A stretch of DNA of 64,000 nucleotides from positions 186,001-250,000 of the forward strand of contig NZ_VTDO01000001.1 in NCBI RefSeq assembly GCF_015627125.1, written 5' to 3'. Positions within the stretch are counted from its first letter, which is position 1, and each line of letters opens with the position of its first letter. Source of the DNA: Acinetobacter rathckeae (lineage in GTDB: Bacteria > Pseudomonadota > Gammaproteobacteria > Pseudomonadales > Moraxellaceae). Shown in pieces: positions 40,092 through 50,615 of the stretch. Both the position numbers and the translations under genes were made by a program. The notes under the pieces were generated by a model. It had not been told where the DNA came from, made no database searches, and saw only the letters and a program-made list of their open reading frames with translations.

Positions 40092-40559
40092 ACTAATAAA
40101 AAACCTTTGTGTGTTGATGACGATGATGGATGTTCTATTGGACAAAGTACCCAATGAAAACCCAAACATATTCGGTGATGTGTCATTTTAGGCATGTTAT
40201 ACCATAAAAATGTGTCACCGATATGCGAATACTTGCATTAAGGTAACTACCAAAATAATTTTACCTAAATGTAAGCAACAGCAAAAGCTATATTGTGAGA
40301 TCTACTTGGCAAAAGAATGCAATACCGCAGAAAGATTTTAATGATGTGCAGTCATCTCTGTATAAATCACGTGAGATTGTGCTTTTGTAATATATCATCA
40401 GTATTGCAGTTAAAATAGCTGAAAAAAGAGACATCGGCTCTTGTTGTTTTGGGGAATTTTTCATACAATAGCCAACCTTTATGTATCCCCAGTGGCGGGC
40501 GTTTTAAGTTCGATATATTCCTTTATCGGCACGACGACACGGGCAAGTTGGAGTACACT
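40092..40559. other. Divergent intergenic region ispB/rplU
   Basis: 468 bases with no gene seen. It contains the rplU promoter at 40441-40469 and an rplU leader of about 84 bases. A longer in-frame extension of rplU to 40449 is not translated by homology. The rest is plain AT-rich sequence. Confidence 0.6.
40441..40469 (+). promoter_or_regulatory. rplU-rpmA promoter
   Basis: TTGTTG (40441-40446), 17 bases, TACAAT (40464-40469). Predicted start near 40476, leaving a leader of about 84 bases to ATG 40560. Confidence 0.6.
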
Positions 40560-40871
40560 ATGTACGCAGTAATCCAAAGCGGTGGTAAACAGCACCGTGT
40601 GGTTGAAGGCGAAACACTTAAAGTTGAGCTTTTAAAAGTTGAAACTGGTTCTACAATTGCATTTGACGATGTGTTAATGCTTGTAAATGGCGACAACATT
40701 CAAATTGGTGCTCCAGTTGTAGCTGGCGCTAAAGTAACTGCAGAAGTGGTTGGCCATGGTCGTCACGACAAAATCCGTATTGTAAAAATGCGTCGTCGTA
40801 AGCACTATCGTAAACAACAAGGTCACCGTCAATGGTTCACTGAGTTGAAAATTACTGCTATTTCAGGCTAA
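40560..40871 (+). CDS. rplU: 50S ribosomal protein L21
   Basis: 103 residues, typical. It starts with [18 protein letters not shown] and ends with a basic RNA-binding part ([21 protein letters not shown]). It binds 23S rRNA in the large subunit. ATG 40560 has GGAG seven bases upstream and matches all homologues. Co-transcribed with rpmA 18 bases downstream, the standard pair. The codon choice looks optimised compared with other genes here. Confidence 0.98.
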   Translation: MYAVIQSGGKQHRVVEGETLKVELLKVETGSTIAFDDVLMLVNGDNIQIGAPVVAGAKVTAEVVGHGRHDKIRIVKMRRRKHYRKQQGHRQWFTELKITAISG

Positions 40872-40889
40872 TTACGAGGAGTAATAGAC

Positions 40890-41147
40890 ATGGCTCATAA
40901 AAAAGCTGGTGGTTCGACACGAAATGGTCGTGATTCAAACCCAAAAATGTTAGGTGTTAAAGCTTACGGTGGTCAAACAATCACTGCAGGTACAATTATC
41001 GTTCGTCAACGTGGTACAGAATTCCACGCTGGTGCAAACGTAGGCATGGGCCGTGATCACACTTTATTTGCTACAACTGATGGTGTAGTGAAGTTTGAAG
41101 TGAAAGGTCAGTTCGGACGCCGTTATGTGAAAGTTGAAGTTGCTTAA
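40890..41147 (+). CDS. rpmA: 50S ribosomal protein L27
   Basis: 85 residues, complete. The N-terminus [19 protein letters not shown] is the extension reaching the peptidyl-transferase centre, and no N-terminal cleavage motif (as in Firmicutes) is present. RBS ACGAGGAG lies upstream. A strong terminator follows at 41164. Confidence 0.98.
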   Translation: MAHKKAGGSTRNGRDSNPKMLGVKAYGGQTITAGTIIVRQRGTEFHAGANVGMGRDHTLFATTDGVVKFEVKGQFGRRYVKVEVA

Positions 41148-41163
41148 TTGCTTCTCTGACACG

Positions 41164-41190
41164 AAAAAGCACGCTTATGCGTGCTTTTTT
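41164..41190 (+). terminator. Terminator of rplU-rpmA
   Basis: A5-GCACGC (41164-41174) pairs with GCGTGC-T5 (41179-41189), loop TTAT, then T-run. Confidence 0.92.
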
Positions 41191-41346
41191 TATGTATAAA
41201 TTTTTCTTTTCATGCAATATTCATAAATGTGCTAAAAAGCACAATTTAAATATATAACAACACAAAATATTGTATTTTCAATACATTTTAAACTACAGGA
41301 TTGTATAGATTATCCTTACAATAGCTTTATACAAAAATGAGATGTC

Positions 41347-42033
41347 ATGATGAGCGTTAAAACAATTGTAATGAGTGTAGCAGTTGCATTATCTACAGTG
41401 GCCAGCCCACTACTTATGGCAGCGACACCGAGTGTAAATAGTCAGCAAGCAACACAATCGTTGGTCCGTCAGTTAACAGGCTTACGCAGTTTCACTGCTG
41501 ACTTTGAACAGACTACGAAAGCCAATATTAAAAACAATGCCCCGAAAAAAACAGTGGTTGCACAGCATTTGAACCAAAAATTTAATGGGGTAATGAAGGT
41601 TGAGCGTCCAGGGAAATTTTATTGGGAAACAACTGCTCCGTCTAAGCAGGTGATTGTAACCAGTGGTAAAACCATTTGGATTTATGACCCAGATTTGCAA
41701 CAAGTGGTACGTCAGGCAGTGAGTGATCAGGTGGCAAATACACCAGCATTGTTACTGTCGGGTAATACTGCACAAATCATGCAGTCTTACACGGTATCTC
41801 AGCCTGATTTAAGTAAAAACTATTACACCTTGGTTCCTAAAAATAGCGAAGGTAGCTTTCAAGATTTAAGTATCGGCTTTGCAAAAGATGGTACACCGAA
41901 CATGATGGTATTGAATGATTCACTTGGTCAAACAACGACGATTAATTTTAGCCGTGTAGTGAAAAATGCAAAAATAACGGCATCTACCTTTAATTTTGTG
42001 CCTCCAAAAGGTACAGATATTATCGACCAATAA
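41347..42033 (+). CDS. lolA: Outer-membrane lipoprotein chaperone LolA
   Basis: Carries lipoproteins across the periplasm from LolCDE to LolB. The 228-residue precursor has a Sec signal peptide (VAVALSTVASPLLMAATPS) cleaved after about residue 27. The mature part has the LolA start LTGLRSFTADFEQTTK, the GVMKVERPGKFYWETTAPSKQ region and the IWIYDPDLQQVVRQ region, all conserved. Two adjacent ATGs (41347, 41350) are possible starts. LolB is also in this window at 59761. An upstream inverted repeat is weak and ignored. Confidence 0.94.
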   Translation: MMSVKTIVMSVAVALSTVASPLLMAATPSVNSQQATQSLVRQLTGLRSFTADFEQTTKANIKNNAPKKTVVAQHLNQKFNGVMKVERPGKFYWETTAPSKQVIVTSGKTIWIYDPDLQQVVRQAVSDQVANTPALLLSGNTAQIMQSYTVSQPDLSKNYYTLVPKNSEGSFQDLSIGFAKDGTPNMMVLNDSLGQTTTINFSRVVKNAKITASTFNFVPPKGTDIIDQ

Positions 42034-42128
42034 GTGCGCTTAAATATGTCACCAAGATACATTTTTACTATGTGCAGATGGGAGCATCCCTTTGTATAGT
42101 ATTTAGAAATGTATTTAGGTGATTTTAT

Positions 42129-42878
42129 ATGCAACTTTCTAACTATAAACGTAGTGTGGTCGCAGGCTTAGTGTGTGGCCTTGTATTCATGTCAGGTTGT
42201 CAAAAACAAAATTCAGAACAAGAGAGCAGTAAAACAGCATCGGTGGCTACTACAGTATTGCCAGCAGTATCTGCAAAAACTGTGGATGTTCAGTTACCAC
42301 AAAAAATATATTGCGAATCTGATGAATGCACTGCATATACCATACAGACTGTACAAACCAATCAGCCGTGGATAGATGAGTATTTCTTGCAGCGTCTTAA
42401 AAAAGATGCGCCACTAGCATTTGCTCAATCTCCACATGTGGCAGCAAAAGACTTAGATGAACGTGATGTAAGTAAGAGCAATTATAGTGTAAGTTTTTTA
42501 TCTCAAAACTATCATTTGCTCACGTTTGTGCTTGAAAGCGACAGCTATGCGGCAGGTGCAGCACATGGTATGTATCATAGAGAATATGTAGTGTTTGATC
42601 TTAACACCAAAAAGCGTGTCACTATGGCGGATTTATATGCGCCTGAGCAACAAAGTAAAGTGTATGCAGCGTTGTATCAGGCCAATGAGCCTTGGTTAAA
42701 AGAGCATGGTATTGAAGCAGGAAAGTTAGAGCCAACTGATAACTTCTATTATGGCCAAAATGGTATTGTGTTTGTTTATCCGTTATACGAGCTGGCTTCT
42801 TATGCAGAAGGGATGACCGAGCTGACCTTGCCATATACAGATGCTAAAACGTTGCTACATTCTCAATATTTACCGTAA
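42129..42878 (+). CDS. Lipoprotein with DUF3298/RsiV-like domain
   Basis: 249 residues with a lipoprotein signal ending FMSGCQKQ, so it is lipid-anchored. After an S/T-rich linker is a domain whose central part (FVLESDSYAAGAAHGMYHREYVVFD, then KKRVTMADLYAP) matches DUF3298 and the C-terminal part of RsiV-type proteins. The end, FVYPLYELASYAEGMTELTLPY, completes it. RsiV is a lysozyme-sensing anti-sigma factor in Bacillus, but no sigma factor is adjacent, so that role is not implied. Function is unknown. It lies between lolA and serS. Confidence 0.75.
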   Translation: MQLSNYKRSVVAGLVCGLVFMSGCQKQNSEQESSKTASVATTVLPAVSAKTVDVQLPQKIYCESDECTAYTIQTVQTNQPWIDEYFLQRLKKDAPLAFAQSPHVAAKDLDERDVSKSNYSVSFLSQNYHLLTFVLESDSYAAGAAHGMYHREYVVFDLNTKKRVTMADLYAPEQQSKVYAALYQANEPWLKEHGIEAGKLEPTDNFYYGQNGIVFVYPLYELASYAEGMTELTLPYTDAKTLLHSQYLP

Positions 42879-42944
42879 TTTTTTTGCTTTGGGGTGATGA
42901 TTAAGCGAAATACAGTGACTGATTTATGAAGTTGTATAATCTGA

Positions 42945-44279
<1,335 letters not shown>

Positions 44280-44327
44280 TTTGTCGTGTGTTATTGTCTA
44301 GCCAGTTGCCAGATCTAAGAGGTTGAT

Positions 44328-45701
44328 GTGGATATTTTTCCCATTTCATTAAAGCTGAAACAACAAATTTGTTTGATTGTTGGCGGTGGTAGTATTGCTT
44401 ACCGAAAAGCATTTTTATTGAATAAAGCAGGTGCGATTATACATATTGTTGCACCTGAAATATCCGCAGACTTAGAGGCAATGGTGCTAGACGGCAAAGG
44501 GCAAATTTTTAAGCGTTACTTTGCTGAAACAGATCTCGATTTTCCTTATAAACTGGTCATTGCAGCAACCGACAATGCTGCGGTGAACCAATCTGTATTT
44601 GAGTATTGCGAAGCCCGTAATTTATTGGTGAACAGTGTAGATGATATTCCACACTGTCGCTTTATGGTGCCTGCAATTGTAGACCGCTCACCGTTAGTGA
44701 TTTCAATTGCATCAAACGGTACATCGCCTGTGTTATCCAGACAAATTAGAACACAACTTGAAACCATGATTCCACATGGTATGGGCAAGTTGGCTGAATT
44801 TTCTGGCGACTGGCGTGCCCGTGTGAAAGCCAAAATTTCCAGCCCTGAAGAACGTCGTATCTTTTGGGAAAACCTATACGCAGGTTCACTCAAAGAGCAT
44901 GTGTTTAACGATCAGCTAGAAAAAGCACAAGCCATTATGCATGATGCTTTAGATACGTGGCAGACGCCAAAAGGGGAAGTGTATTTGGTGGGGGCAGGGC
45001 CCGGTGACCCTGAATTACTGACCCTAAAAGCCCTGCGTTTGATGCAGCAATCTGATGTAGTCATTTACGACCGTTTAGTGTCTGAGCCGATTTTAGAGTT
45101 GTGTCGCCGTGATGCCGATAAAATTTATGTGGGCAAGTCACGTTCAAACCATAGCGTACCACAACATGGCATTAATGATCTTTTGGTACAGTATGCTAAA
45201 GAAGGTAAGCGTGTATGCCGTTTAAAAGGTGGCGATCCGTTTATTTTTGGTCGTGGTGGTGAAGAAATTCAAGAGCTGTTTAGAGAAAATATTTCGTTCC
45301 AAGTGGTACCAGGTATTACGGCAGCTTCAGGTTGTGCAGCTTACGCGGGTATTCCATTAACTCATAGAGATTATGCACAAAGCGTACGTTTTTTAACGGG
45401 TCATTTAAAAGAAGGCTCGCCTGAGCTACCTTGGCAAGAGTTGGTCTATGAAAAGCAGACGCTTGTCATTTATATGGGGCTGGTTGGGCTTGAAACCATT
45501 TGTAATAAACTCATGTCTCACGGTCAGCGTGAAGATATGCCTGTTGCACTGGTGTCTAAAGGCACAACGCCAGAGCAAAAAGTGGTGGTTGGTACGCTCA
45601 GTAGTATTGTATCTAAGGTACAAGAACACGACATTCAAGCACCGACTTTAACCATTATTGGTGATGTTGTTCAATTAAGAGAGCAACTTCAGTGGCAATA
45701 A
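44328..45701 (+). CDS. cysG: Siroheme synthase CysG
   Basis: Trifunctional enzyme that makes siroheme from uroporphyrinogen III, 457 residues. The N-terminal precorrin-2 dehydrogenase/ferrochelatase part has the Rossmann loop VGGGSIAYRKA near residue 18. The C-terminal SAM uroporphyrinogen methyltransferase part starts with VGAGPGDPELLTLKAL at about 220 and has GGDPFIFGRGGEE. Siroheme serves sulfite reductase, which follows CysH in sulfate assimilation. GTG 44328 has AGAGG upstream. trmL follows 30 bases later. Confidence 0.95.
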   Translation: MDIFPISLKLKQQICLIVGGGSIAYRKAFLLNKAGAIIHIVAPEISADLEAMVLDGKGQIFKRYFAETDLDFPYKLVIAATDNAAVNQSVFEYCEARNLLVNSVDDIPHCRFMVPAIVDRSPLVISIASNGTSPVLSRQIRTQLETMIPHGMGKLAEFSGDWRARVKAKISSPEERRIFWENLYAGSLKEHVFNDQLEKAQAIMHDALDTWQTPKGEVYLVGAGPGDPELLTLKALRLMQQSDVVIYDRLVSEPILELCRRDADKIYVGKSRSNHSVPQHGINDLLVQYAKEGKRVCRLKGGDPFIFGRGGEEIQELFRENISFQVVPGITAASGCAAYAGIPLTHRDYAQSVRFLTGHLKEGSPELPWQELVYEKQTLVIYMGLVGLETICNKLMSHGQREDMPVALVSKGTTPEQKVVVGTLSSIVSKVQEHDIQAPTLTIIGDVVQLREQLQWQ

Positions 45702-45731
45702 TATGATTAAAAATCAGCGAAGGAATTTTAC

Positions 45732-46205
45732 GTGATACATGTTGTTTTATTTGAGCCTGAAATTCCAAGTAATACAGGAAATATTATTCGTTTGTGTGCC
45801 AATACAGGTGCACAACTCCATTTAATTCGACCATTAGGGTTTGAATTAGATGATAAAAAGCTCAAACGAGCAGGCCTAGACTATCATGAATATGCACGTA
45901 TGAAGTTGTGGGATCATATTGATGAGTGTTTGACATTTTTAAAACAACAGGGTGTTGAGCATGTCTTTCCACTCACAACCAAAGGCAGTGCAACGCCACA
46001 TACGGTTGATTTAAATCGACCTGTAGCATTATTGATGGGACCTGAAACGAGAGGTTTACCTGAGCAGGTACGCTTGATGTTTCCAGCCGAGCAGTGGATC
46101 AAACTGCCTATGGCAGAAAACTCTCGCAGTTTAAACTTATCTAATGCAACTGCGGTGATTGTGTATGAAGCATGGCGACAACAAGGGTTTAAAGCTTTAA
46201 TTTAA
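45732..46205 (+). CDS. trmL: tRNA (cytidine/uridine-2'-O-)-methyltransferase TrmL
   Basis: SPOUT-family enzyme that methylates the 2'-OH of the wobble base of tRNA-Leu. The 157-residue length is normal. The knot signature is [11 protein letters not shown], and [20 protein letters not shown] closes the SAM site. [20 protein letters not shown] is the conserved start. GTG 45732 has AAGGA at spacing seven. It ends nine bases inside the convergent HxlR gene. Confidence 0.94.
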   Translation: MIHVVLFEPEIPSNTGNIIRLCANTGAQLHLIRPLGFELDDKKLKRAGLDYHEYARMKLWDHIDECLTFLKQQGVEHVFPLTTKGSATPHTVDLNRPVALLMGPETRGLPEQVRLMFPAEQWIKLPMAENSRSLNLSNATAVIVYEAWRQQGFKALI

Positions 46206-46571
46206 TAGGTTTGTATCATATTCTTGTTGTGCAGTGATCACTTTGTGGATATTGTTTTCTGCCCAGTGCTTCATTTGATAGGCTGTATGTGCAAATTCCT
46301 TTCCAAATGCTGTTAGTGCATACTCGACTCGTACAGGAGATGTATCTAAAACGGTTCGTTTTATAAAACCGTCTCTTTCGAGATGTTTTAGCTTTTGAGA
46401 GAGTACTTTAGGTGAGATTCCCTCTATATTTTTCTTTAATAAATTAAAATGTTGAGTATGCTTTTCAAGCGTTGTAATAATGAGCAAAACCCATTTATCT
46501 GCTAAGGTTTCAAAAAATAATCGGGCAGGACACTCTAAGCTGTGAACATTATAACGTTTTAATGAATCCAT
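46197..46571 (-). CDS. HxlR-family transcription regulator with sensor-like cysteine
   Basis: 124-residue winged-helix DNA-binding protein, usually a dimer. The conserved core is [18 protein letters not shown] and [18 protein letters not shown]. It has a single cysteine, C14 in [11 protein letters not shown], at the place of the redox-sensing Cys of YodB, HypR and QorR. It is divergent from a flavodoxin-like reductase, with the palindrome AGTTAC-N6-GTAACT (46583-46600) between them. That arrangement suggests an electrophile or oxidant sensor controlling the reductase. This is inference from family and layout. Confidence 0.88.
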   Translation of the reverse strand: MDSLKRYNVHSLECPARLFFETLADKWVLLIITTLEKHTQHFNLLKKNIEGISPKVLSQKLKHLERDGFIKRTVLDTSPVRVEYALTAFGKEFAHTAYQMKHWAENNIHKVITAQQEYDTNLLN

Positions 46572-46582
46572 TTTTCTCCTCT

Positions 46583-46630
46583 AGTTACATCTAGGTAACT
46601 TATTGACAGCTAGTATCTAAAGTATATTAT
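46583..46630 (+). promoter_or_regulatory. Palindromic operator candidate and promoter for the flavodoxin-like gene
   Basis: AGTTAC-ATCTAG-GTAACT at 46583-46600 is an inverted repeat with 6-bp arms. TTGACA follows at 46603-46608, then 16 bases and TATTAT at 46625-46630. The palindrome thus abuts the -35 and also lies before hxlR on the minus strand. Confidence 0.65.
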
Positions 46631-46660
46631 TAGTATGACATAAAATATAGAGATTAAGTG

Positions 46661-47215
46661 ATGACTAAAATTGCTGTTGTATATTTTTCAGGATATGGGC
46701 ATACAAAAGTTATAGCAGAAACATTTGCTCAATCATCAGATGCGGTATTGGTTGAAATTAATCAAGAGGGAGAAATTAGTCAAGAGCACTGGAGTGTTCT
46801 AGACCAAGCCAATGCTATCGTTTTTGGTGCACCAACATATATGGGTGCGGCGCCTTGGCAGTTCAAAAAATTTGCAGATGCATCGTCTAAAGTTTGGTTT
46901 GTACGTGGATGGCAAGATAAAGTTTTTGCTGGCTTTACCAATAGTGCAAGTTTAAATGGTGACAAACAAAATACCCTCCTTCAGTTTCAAACACTAGCAT
47001 CACAGCACGGTGGAATCTGGGTGAGTTTAGGATTACCACCTGCAAATACAAAAAATTCAACACGTGAAGATATTAATAATCTAGGTGGTTCTATTGGGTT
47101 ACTTGTACAAACGCCATCAGATGCAAATACTAGTGAGATCCCGCAAGGAGACCTAGATACGACGAAAGTATTTGCTAAAAGAGTAAAAGAGATTACTCAG
47201 AAGATCGTTGGATAA
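46661..47215 (+). CDS. Flavodoxin-like NAD(P)H-dependent oxidoreductase (WrbA-like)
   Basis: 184-residue FMN-binding protein. The phosphate loop is YFSGYGHTKVIA near residue 8. The flavin-contacting segment is FGAPTYMGAAPWQFKKF, followed by FAGFTNSASLNGDK. The family (flavodoxin-fold quinone reductases) reduces quinones or free FMN by two electrons. The ATG 46661 is preferred; a GTG lies three bases earlier in frame. Divergence from the HxlR gene and a clear promoter suggest induction by electrophiles. Substrate not fixed. Confidence 0.87.
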   Translation: MTKIAVVYFSGYGHTKVIAETFAQSSDAVLVEINQEGEISQEHWSVLDQANAIVFGAPTYMGAAPWQFKKFADASSKVWFVRGWQDKVFAGFTNSASLNGDKQNTLLQFQTLASQHGGIWVSLGLPPANTKNSTREDINNLGGSIGLLVQTPSDANTSEIPQGDLDTTKVFAKRVKEITQKIVG

Positions 47216-47228
47216 AGAGTAAATCAGT

Positions 47229-47261
47229 AAAAAAACCAGCGATAAATCGCTGGTTTTTTTT
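47229..47261. terminator. Bidirectional terminator
   Basis: A-rich arm with ACCAGCGAT (about 47229-47243) pairs with ATCGCTGGT and a T-run (47246-47261). It serves the flavodoxin gene and the convergent permease. Confidence 0.9.
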
Positions 47262-47264
47262 TGT

Positions 47265-48671
47265 TTAGTCGTTTTTGTATTGCGGTGGTGGAATTTTGAA
47301 GCCTTTGGTTTTATAACCTAAGAATAGAACACCAGCACTAGCCCATACGATTCCCCATTTTAAGGCAACATGGTCGATTTGCAACCACAATGCACCTACG
47401 GCAATAAAGCCAAGCATAGGAATCACAACAAAATTGAAAACATCTTTTGGTGTTTTTGTACGGCCTTCACGTAATGCATATTGTGAAATCACAGATAGGT
47501 TGACAAAACTAAAGGCTGTGAGTGCACCAAAGCTAATGAGTGATACTACATGATCTAAGTCAGTGAAACCTGCTGAAAGTGCAATAATACCGACTAAGAT
47601 AATATTAAACCTAGGTACAGCATTTTTTTCACTAATATGGCCAAAGTATTTTTTATTAAATACGCCGTCACGACCCATCACGTACATTAGGCGAGATACC
47701 CCTGCATGTGCAGAAATACCAGAGGCCATCACTGTAATAATTGCAAAGCCGAGCACAATAGATTTAAACAGCTCACCACCGACAATTTTTAAGATATCTG
47801 GTTGTGTTGCATTCACATCAGAAAAATACTTGCTTGGGTTTCCAGGGAAATAGAGTTGCATGAAGTAAGTGGCAACAATAAAGATGATCCCAGAAATTAG
47901 TGCTGTTAAAAAGATTGCACGTGGTAATACTTTGTCTGTGTCTTTGGTTTCTTCTGCCAAAGAGCTGAGTGCATCAAAACCTGTAAATGAGAAACATAAA
48001 ATGGTTGCACCAGTAATGAGTGCTCCAACTTTGACTTCATCACTAAACAATGGCTTGGTTGACCACAACGTTGCATCGTGAGTTTGGCTCATGCCTAACG
48101 CGTTAAGTGCTGTATCACCAATAGATAAGTGTTTGATAATTAAAATCGTAAATACGGTAATAACAATCAGTTGGAAAAATACAATTAACCCATTAAAGTT
48201 TGCAACAAATTTAATGCCTTTTAGGTTCACCCAAGTCATAAAGCCTGTGAGACCAATCACCCAAACCCAATGGTTCACACTTGGGAACATATCGGTTAGG
48301 TAGATGACAGCCAATAAAATATTGACCATAGGGCTTAAAATATAGTCTAGCAATGATGACCAACCGACCATAAAGCCAGCATTGGGGTGGATTGAGCGTT
48401 GCACGTAAGTATATGCAGAACCTGATGACGGATAGCGTCTAATCATGTTGCCATAACTTAAAGCGGTAAAGAGTACTGCCAAAAGTGCAAAGAAGTAAGA
48501 TGTAGGCACATGCTGAAAACTTGCTTCAGACACCATACCAAAGGTGTCAAACAAGGTCATGGGTTGGATGTATGCTAACCCAATAATAATAATATGCCCA
48601 AGCAGAAGAGTTTTTTGCAGTGACGCTGCCGGTTGAGTCCCAGATGTATTAGTCAACGGCGGTATCCTCAT
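47265..48671 (-). CDS. APC-family permease, PuuP-like
   Basis: Twelve-helix amino acid/polyamine importer, 468 residues. The N-terminal part closely follows E. coli PuuP (putrescine importer): GLAYIQPMTLFDTFG, FTALSYGNMIRRYPSSGSAYTYVQ and GFMVGWSSLLDYILSPM. The FSFTGFDALSSLAEE segment of transport helix 6 is present. Putrescine or a related amine is a reasonable guess, not shown. The 5' leader holds an inverted repeat at 48708-48730. An iron alcohol dehydrogenase is encoded upstream on the same strand, but a terminator separates them. Confidence 0.85.
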   Translation of the reverse strand: MRIPPLTNTSGTQPAASLQKTLLLGHIIIIGLAYIQPMTLFDTFGMVSEASFQHVPTSYFFALLAVLFTALSYGNMIRRYPSSGSAYTYVQRSIHPNAGFMVGWSSLLDYILSPMVNILLAVIYLTDMFPSVNHWVWVIGLTGFMTWVNLKGIKFVANFNGLIVFFQLIVITVFTILIIKHLSIGDTALNALGMSQTHDATLWSTKPLFSDEVKVGALITGATILCFSFTGFDALSSLAEETKDTDKVLPRAIFLTALISGIIFIVATYFMQLYFPGNPSKYFSDVNATQPDILKIVGGELFKSIVLGFAIITVMASGISAHAGVSRLMYVMGRDGVFNKKYFGHISEKNAVPRFNIILVGIIALSAGFTDLDHVVSLISFGALTAFSFVNLSVISQYALREGRTKTPKDVFNFVVIPMLGFIAVGALWLQIDHVALKWGIVWASAGVLFLGYKTKGFKIPPPQYKND

Positions 48672-48707
48672 AGTGTGATCAAATAACAGACCAGTTCAAT
48701 ATTTTAA

Positions 48708-48730
48708 GGATCGTGTAGGACGAACGATCC
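48708..48730. repeat. Inverted repeat before PuuP-like gene
   Basis: GGATCGT (48708-48714) and ACGATCC (48724-48730), nine-base loop, 37-59 bases before the permease start. It may be an operator or an RNA hairpin. Confidence 0.6.
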
Positions 48731-48835
48731 CCCCTTTTAATTTAAGCGGGCAATTTTATAGCAACTTGTTTACTTATGTAAGGAAAAACGCCTGTTGTTA
48801 ACAATTTTATGAATCTGCGTGATGCCATAGCGCAT

Positions 48836-48867
48836 AAAAAAGCCCGATCATTAATATATCAGGCTTT
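48836..48867 (-). terminator. Terminator of the alcohol dehydrogenase gene
   Basis: On the minus strand AAAGCCTGAT pairs with ATCGGGCTTT (one G-U pair), followed by a T-run. Confidence 0.85.
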
Positions 48868-48883
48868 AGTCATTTTAAAATCT

Positions 48884-50065
48884 TTACCACGCTTTTTCTA
48901 AAATATTTTTTAGATCTTGTCGGCTTGATTCTTTCGGGTTGTAAATAATAGAACCATCATTAATGGCTTTTTCTACAATTTCATCGAATTGTGACTCTGA
49001 CACTTGGCGTGTTTCTCTGAGTGTACGTGGCAAGTGGGTCAGTTCAAACAGCTGATCTCGTAAATCTAACAGAGTACGAATGGTTTTTTCTGCACGTTGT
49101 TCAGGAGGGGTGAGTGCATAGGTTTCAGCACCTGCAATATGCAAGAGTAACTCTGCCACTTTGTTATGGTTGACTGACAGGTTGTATTCTAAAACATAAG
49201 GTAAAAAGAGGTTCATGCAAATACCATGCGGTAATTTTGCAACTGCACCAAGAGCATGACCAAGTGAGTGTACCAATCCAACCATAGAGTTAGAAAAAGC
49301 AATGCCAGCCATGGTAGACGCTTGGGCAATTTCCAATCTTTTTTGTGGGTCTAATGGCGACTCTAAAACACCAATTAAATTTTGGGTGATTTTTTGCATG
49401 GCCGCCGTGGCATAGGCATCACTGATTGGATTTGCTCCCAAACCTGTATAGGCTTCAATGGCATGTGTCAGTGCATCCATGGCGGTCATAGCAGTAATAT
49501 TGGTTGGTAAAGTAAAGGTCATGCGAGGGTCTAAAACTGCTGCATTTGGCAGTAGATAATGCGATGCAAAAGCCACTTTTGTTTGGCTTTTATGGTCTGA
49601 AATCACTGCGACCATCGTCGCTTCTGAGCCAGTACCTGAAGTGGTTGGAATCACAAATAAGGGTTTGAGTGGTTTTTTGAGATGGTGTGCACCTGCATAT
49701 TGTAATAAATCATCACCACCTTCACTGACTAAAATATTCACCGCTTTGGCGGTGTCTATGACTGAGCCTCCACCAACAGCTAAAATGGCATCACATTGGT
49801 TGTTGCGATACAGTTGAGCGGCTTGTTTGACCGTATCTAGGCTAGAGTCAGGCGGTACATTGTCAAAAATAGCTGTAATTTCGGTGTTGGCAACACTAAA
49901 CACACTTTCGATGGGTTGTAGTAGTTTGTTGTGACGTACGCCTTGATCTGTAATCACCATTGGGCGTTTTACGCCAAGTACGCTGAGCTCAAACGGAATA
50001 TTTTCAAGTGCGGCATGGCCTGCAATAATTTTTACAGGGCAGAAAAACTCGTAGTAGGCGTTCAT
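48884..50065 (-). CDS. Iron-containing alcohol dehydrogenase (Fe-ADH)
   Basis: 393-residue NAD(P)-dependent group III alcohol dehydrogenase. The cofactor motif is GGGSVIDTAKA near residue 97. The metal ligands are D and H in MDALTHAIEAYTG and two H in VGLVHSLGHALGA, and PHGICMNLFLPYVLEYN is also present. Substrates in the family range from ethanol and butanol to 1,3-propanediol and lactaldehyde, and cannot be told. An SCP2-like gene lies four bases upstream in the same unit. Confidence 0.9.
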   Translation of the reverse strand: MNAYYEFFCPVKIIAGHAALENIPFELSVLGVKRPMVITDQGVRHNKLLQPIESVFSVANTEITAIFDNVPPDSSLDTVKQAAQLYRNNQCDAILAVGGGSVIDTAKAVNILVSEGGDDLLQYAGAHHLKKPLKPLFVIPTTSGTGSEATMVAVISDHKSQTKVAFASHYLLPNAAVLDPRMTFTLPTNITAMTAMDALTHAIEAYTGLGANPISDAYATAAMQKITQNLIGVLESPLDPQKRLEIAQASTMAGIAFSNSMVGLVHSLGHALGAVAKLPHGICMNLFLPYVLEYNLSVNHNKVAELLLHIAGAETYALTPPEQRAEKTIRTLLDLRDQLFELTHLPRTLRETRQVSESQFDEIVEKAINDGSIIYNPKESSRQDLKNILEKAW

Positions 50066-50069
50066 TTAA

Positions 50070-50597
50070 CTAACTCCGCTTTAAAAAGGACTGAGCAATT
50101 TTGAGGTAGATTTTACTGGCATGATTTACTTTTTCTTTTAATACCAAATGAGTTGGATATTCCTTTACTGCCAAACTTGCCACAGCTTTAGGCAAAATAA
50201 TGGCTTCCATTTTATTTAAGCATCTGACTAAACGTACCGCATATGAAAGGTCACCATCTGCAATCATACGGTCATTGGCAAATGCTTGAGCTGTACTTTC
50301 TTGAAACGACAGTACCATATAAGCATAGCTTAAATGTTTGAAAGTAATGGTTAAGTCAGGCTTTTGTTCAACTTTAGAGAGGAGTTTAAGGCGATGGTTG
50401 TCTTGAATTTGAATGGTAAACGAAGGGCCTTGTGAAAACACATTCATTGTGAATATAAAACCAATAGGTAAAGTCGAAAATTCACTTCGAATTTCTGTAT
50501 CCACTTCATTTGCAGTGACTAAACCACGCCCAACGATTTGCATCATTGTTTTGACATATGCAGTTTGCATAGTGGGTTTTAGATGATGTAGAGGCAT
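50070..50597 (-). CDS. SCP2-like domain protein, function unassigned
   Basis: 175 residues, no signal peptide. Residues about 70-130 (PDLTITFKHLSYAYMVL, then GDLSYAVRLVRCLNKME) resemble the sterol-carrier SCP2 pattern of a hydrophobic cavity with a helix and beta sheet. That is an inference from spacing only. It lies between lipB (18 bases upstream) and the alcohol dehydrogenase (four bases downstream), so the three are probably co-transcribed. The natural ligand is unknown; a lipid is plausible. Confidence 0.55.
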   Translation of the reverse strand: MPLHHLKPTMQTAYVKTMMQIVGRGLVTANEVDTEIRSEFSTLPIGFIFTMNVFSQGPSFTIQIQDNHRLKLLSKVEQKPDLTITFKHLSYAYMVLSFQESTAQAFANDRMIADGDLSYAVRLVRCLNKMEAIILPKAVASLAVKEYPTHLVLKEKVNHASKIYLKIAQSFLKRS

Positions 50598-50615
50598 CGC
50601 AATATTTCACCTTCG

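Noticed and set aside
41301..41334. TTGTATA/TATACAA inverted repeat before lolA
   Set aside because: Seven-base AT-rich arms with a 20-base gap in AT-rich DNA are easily chance.
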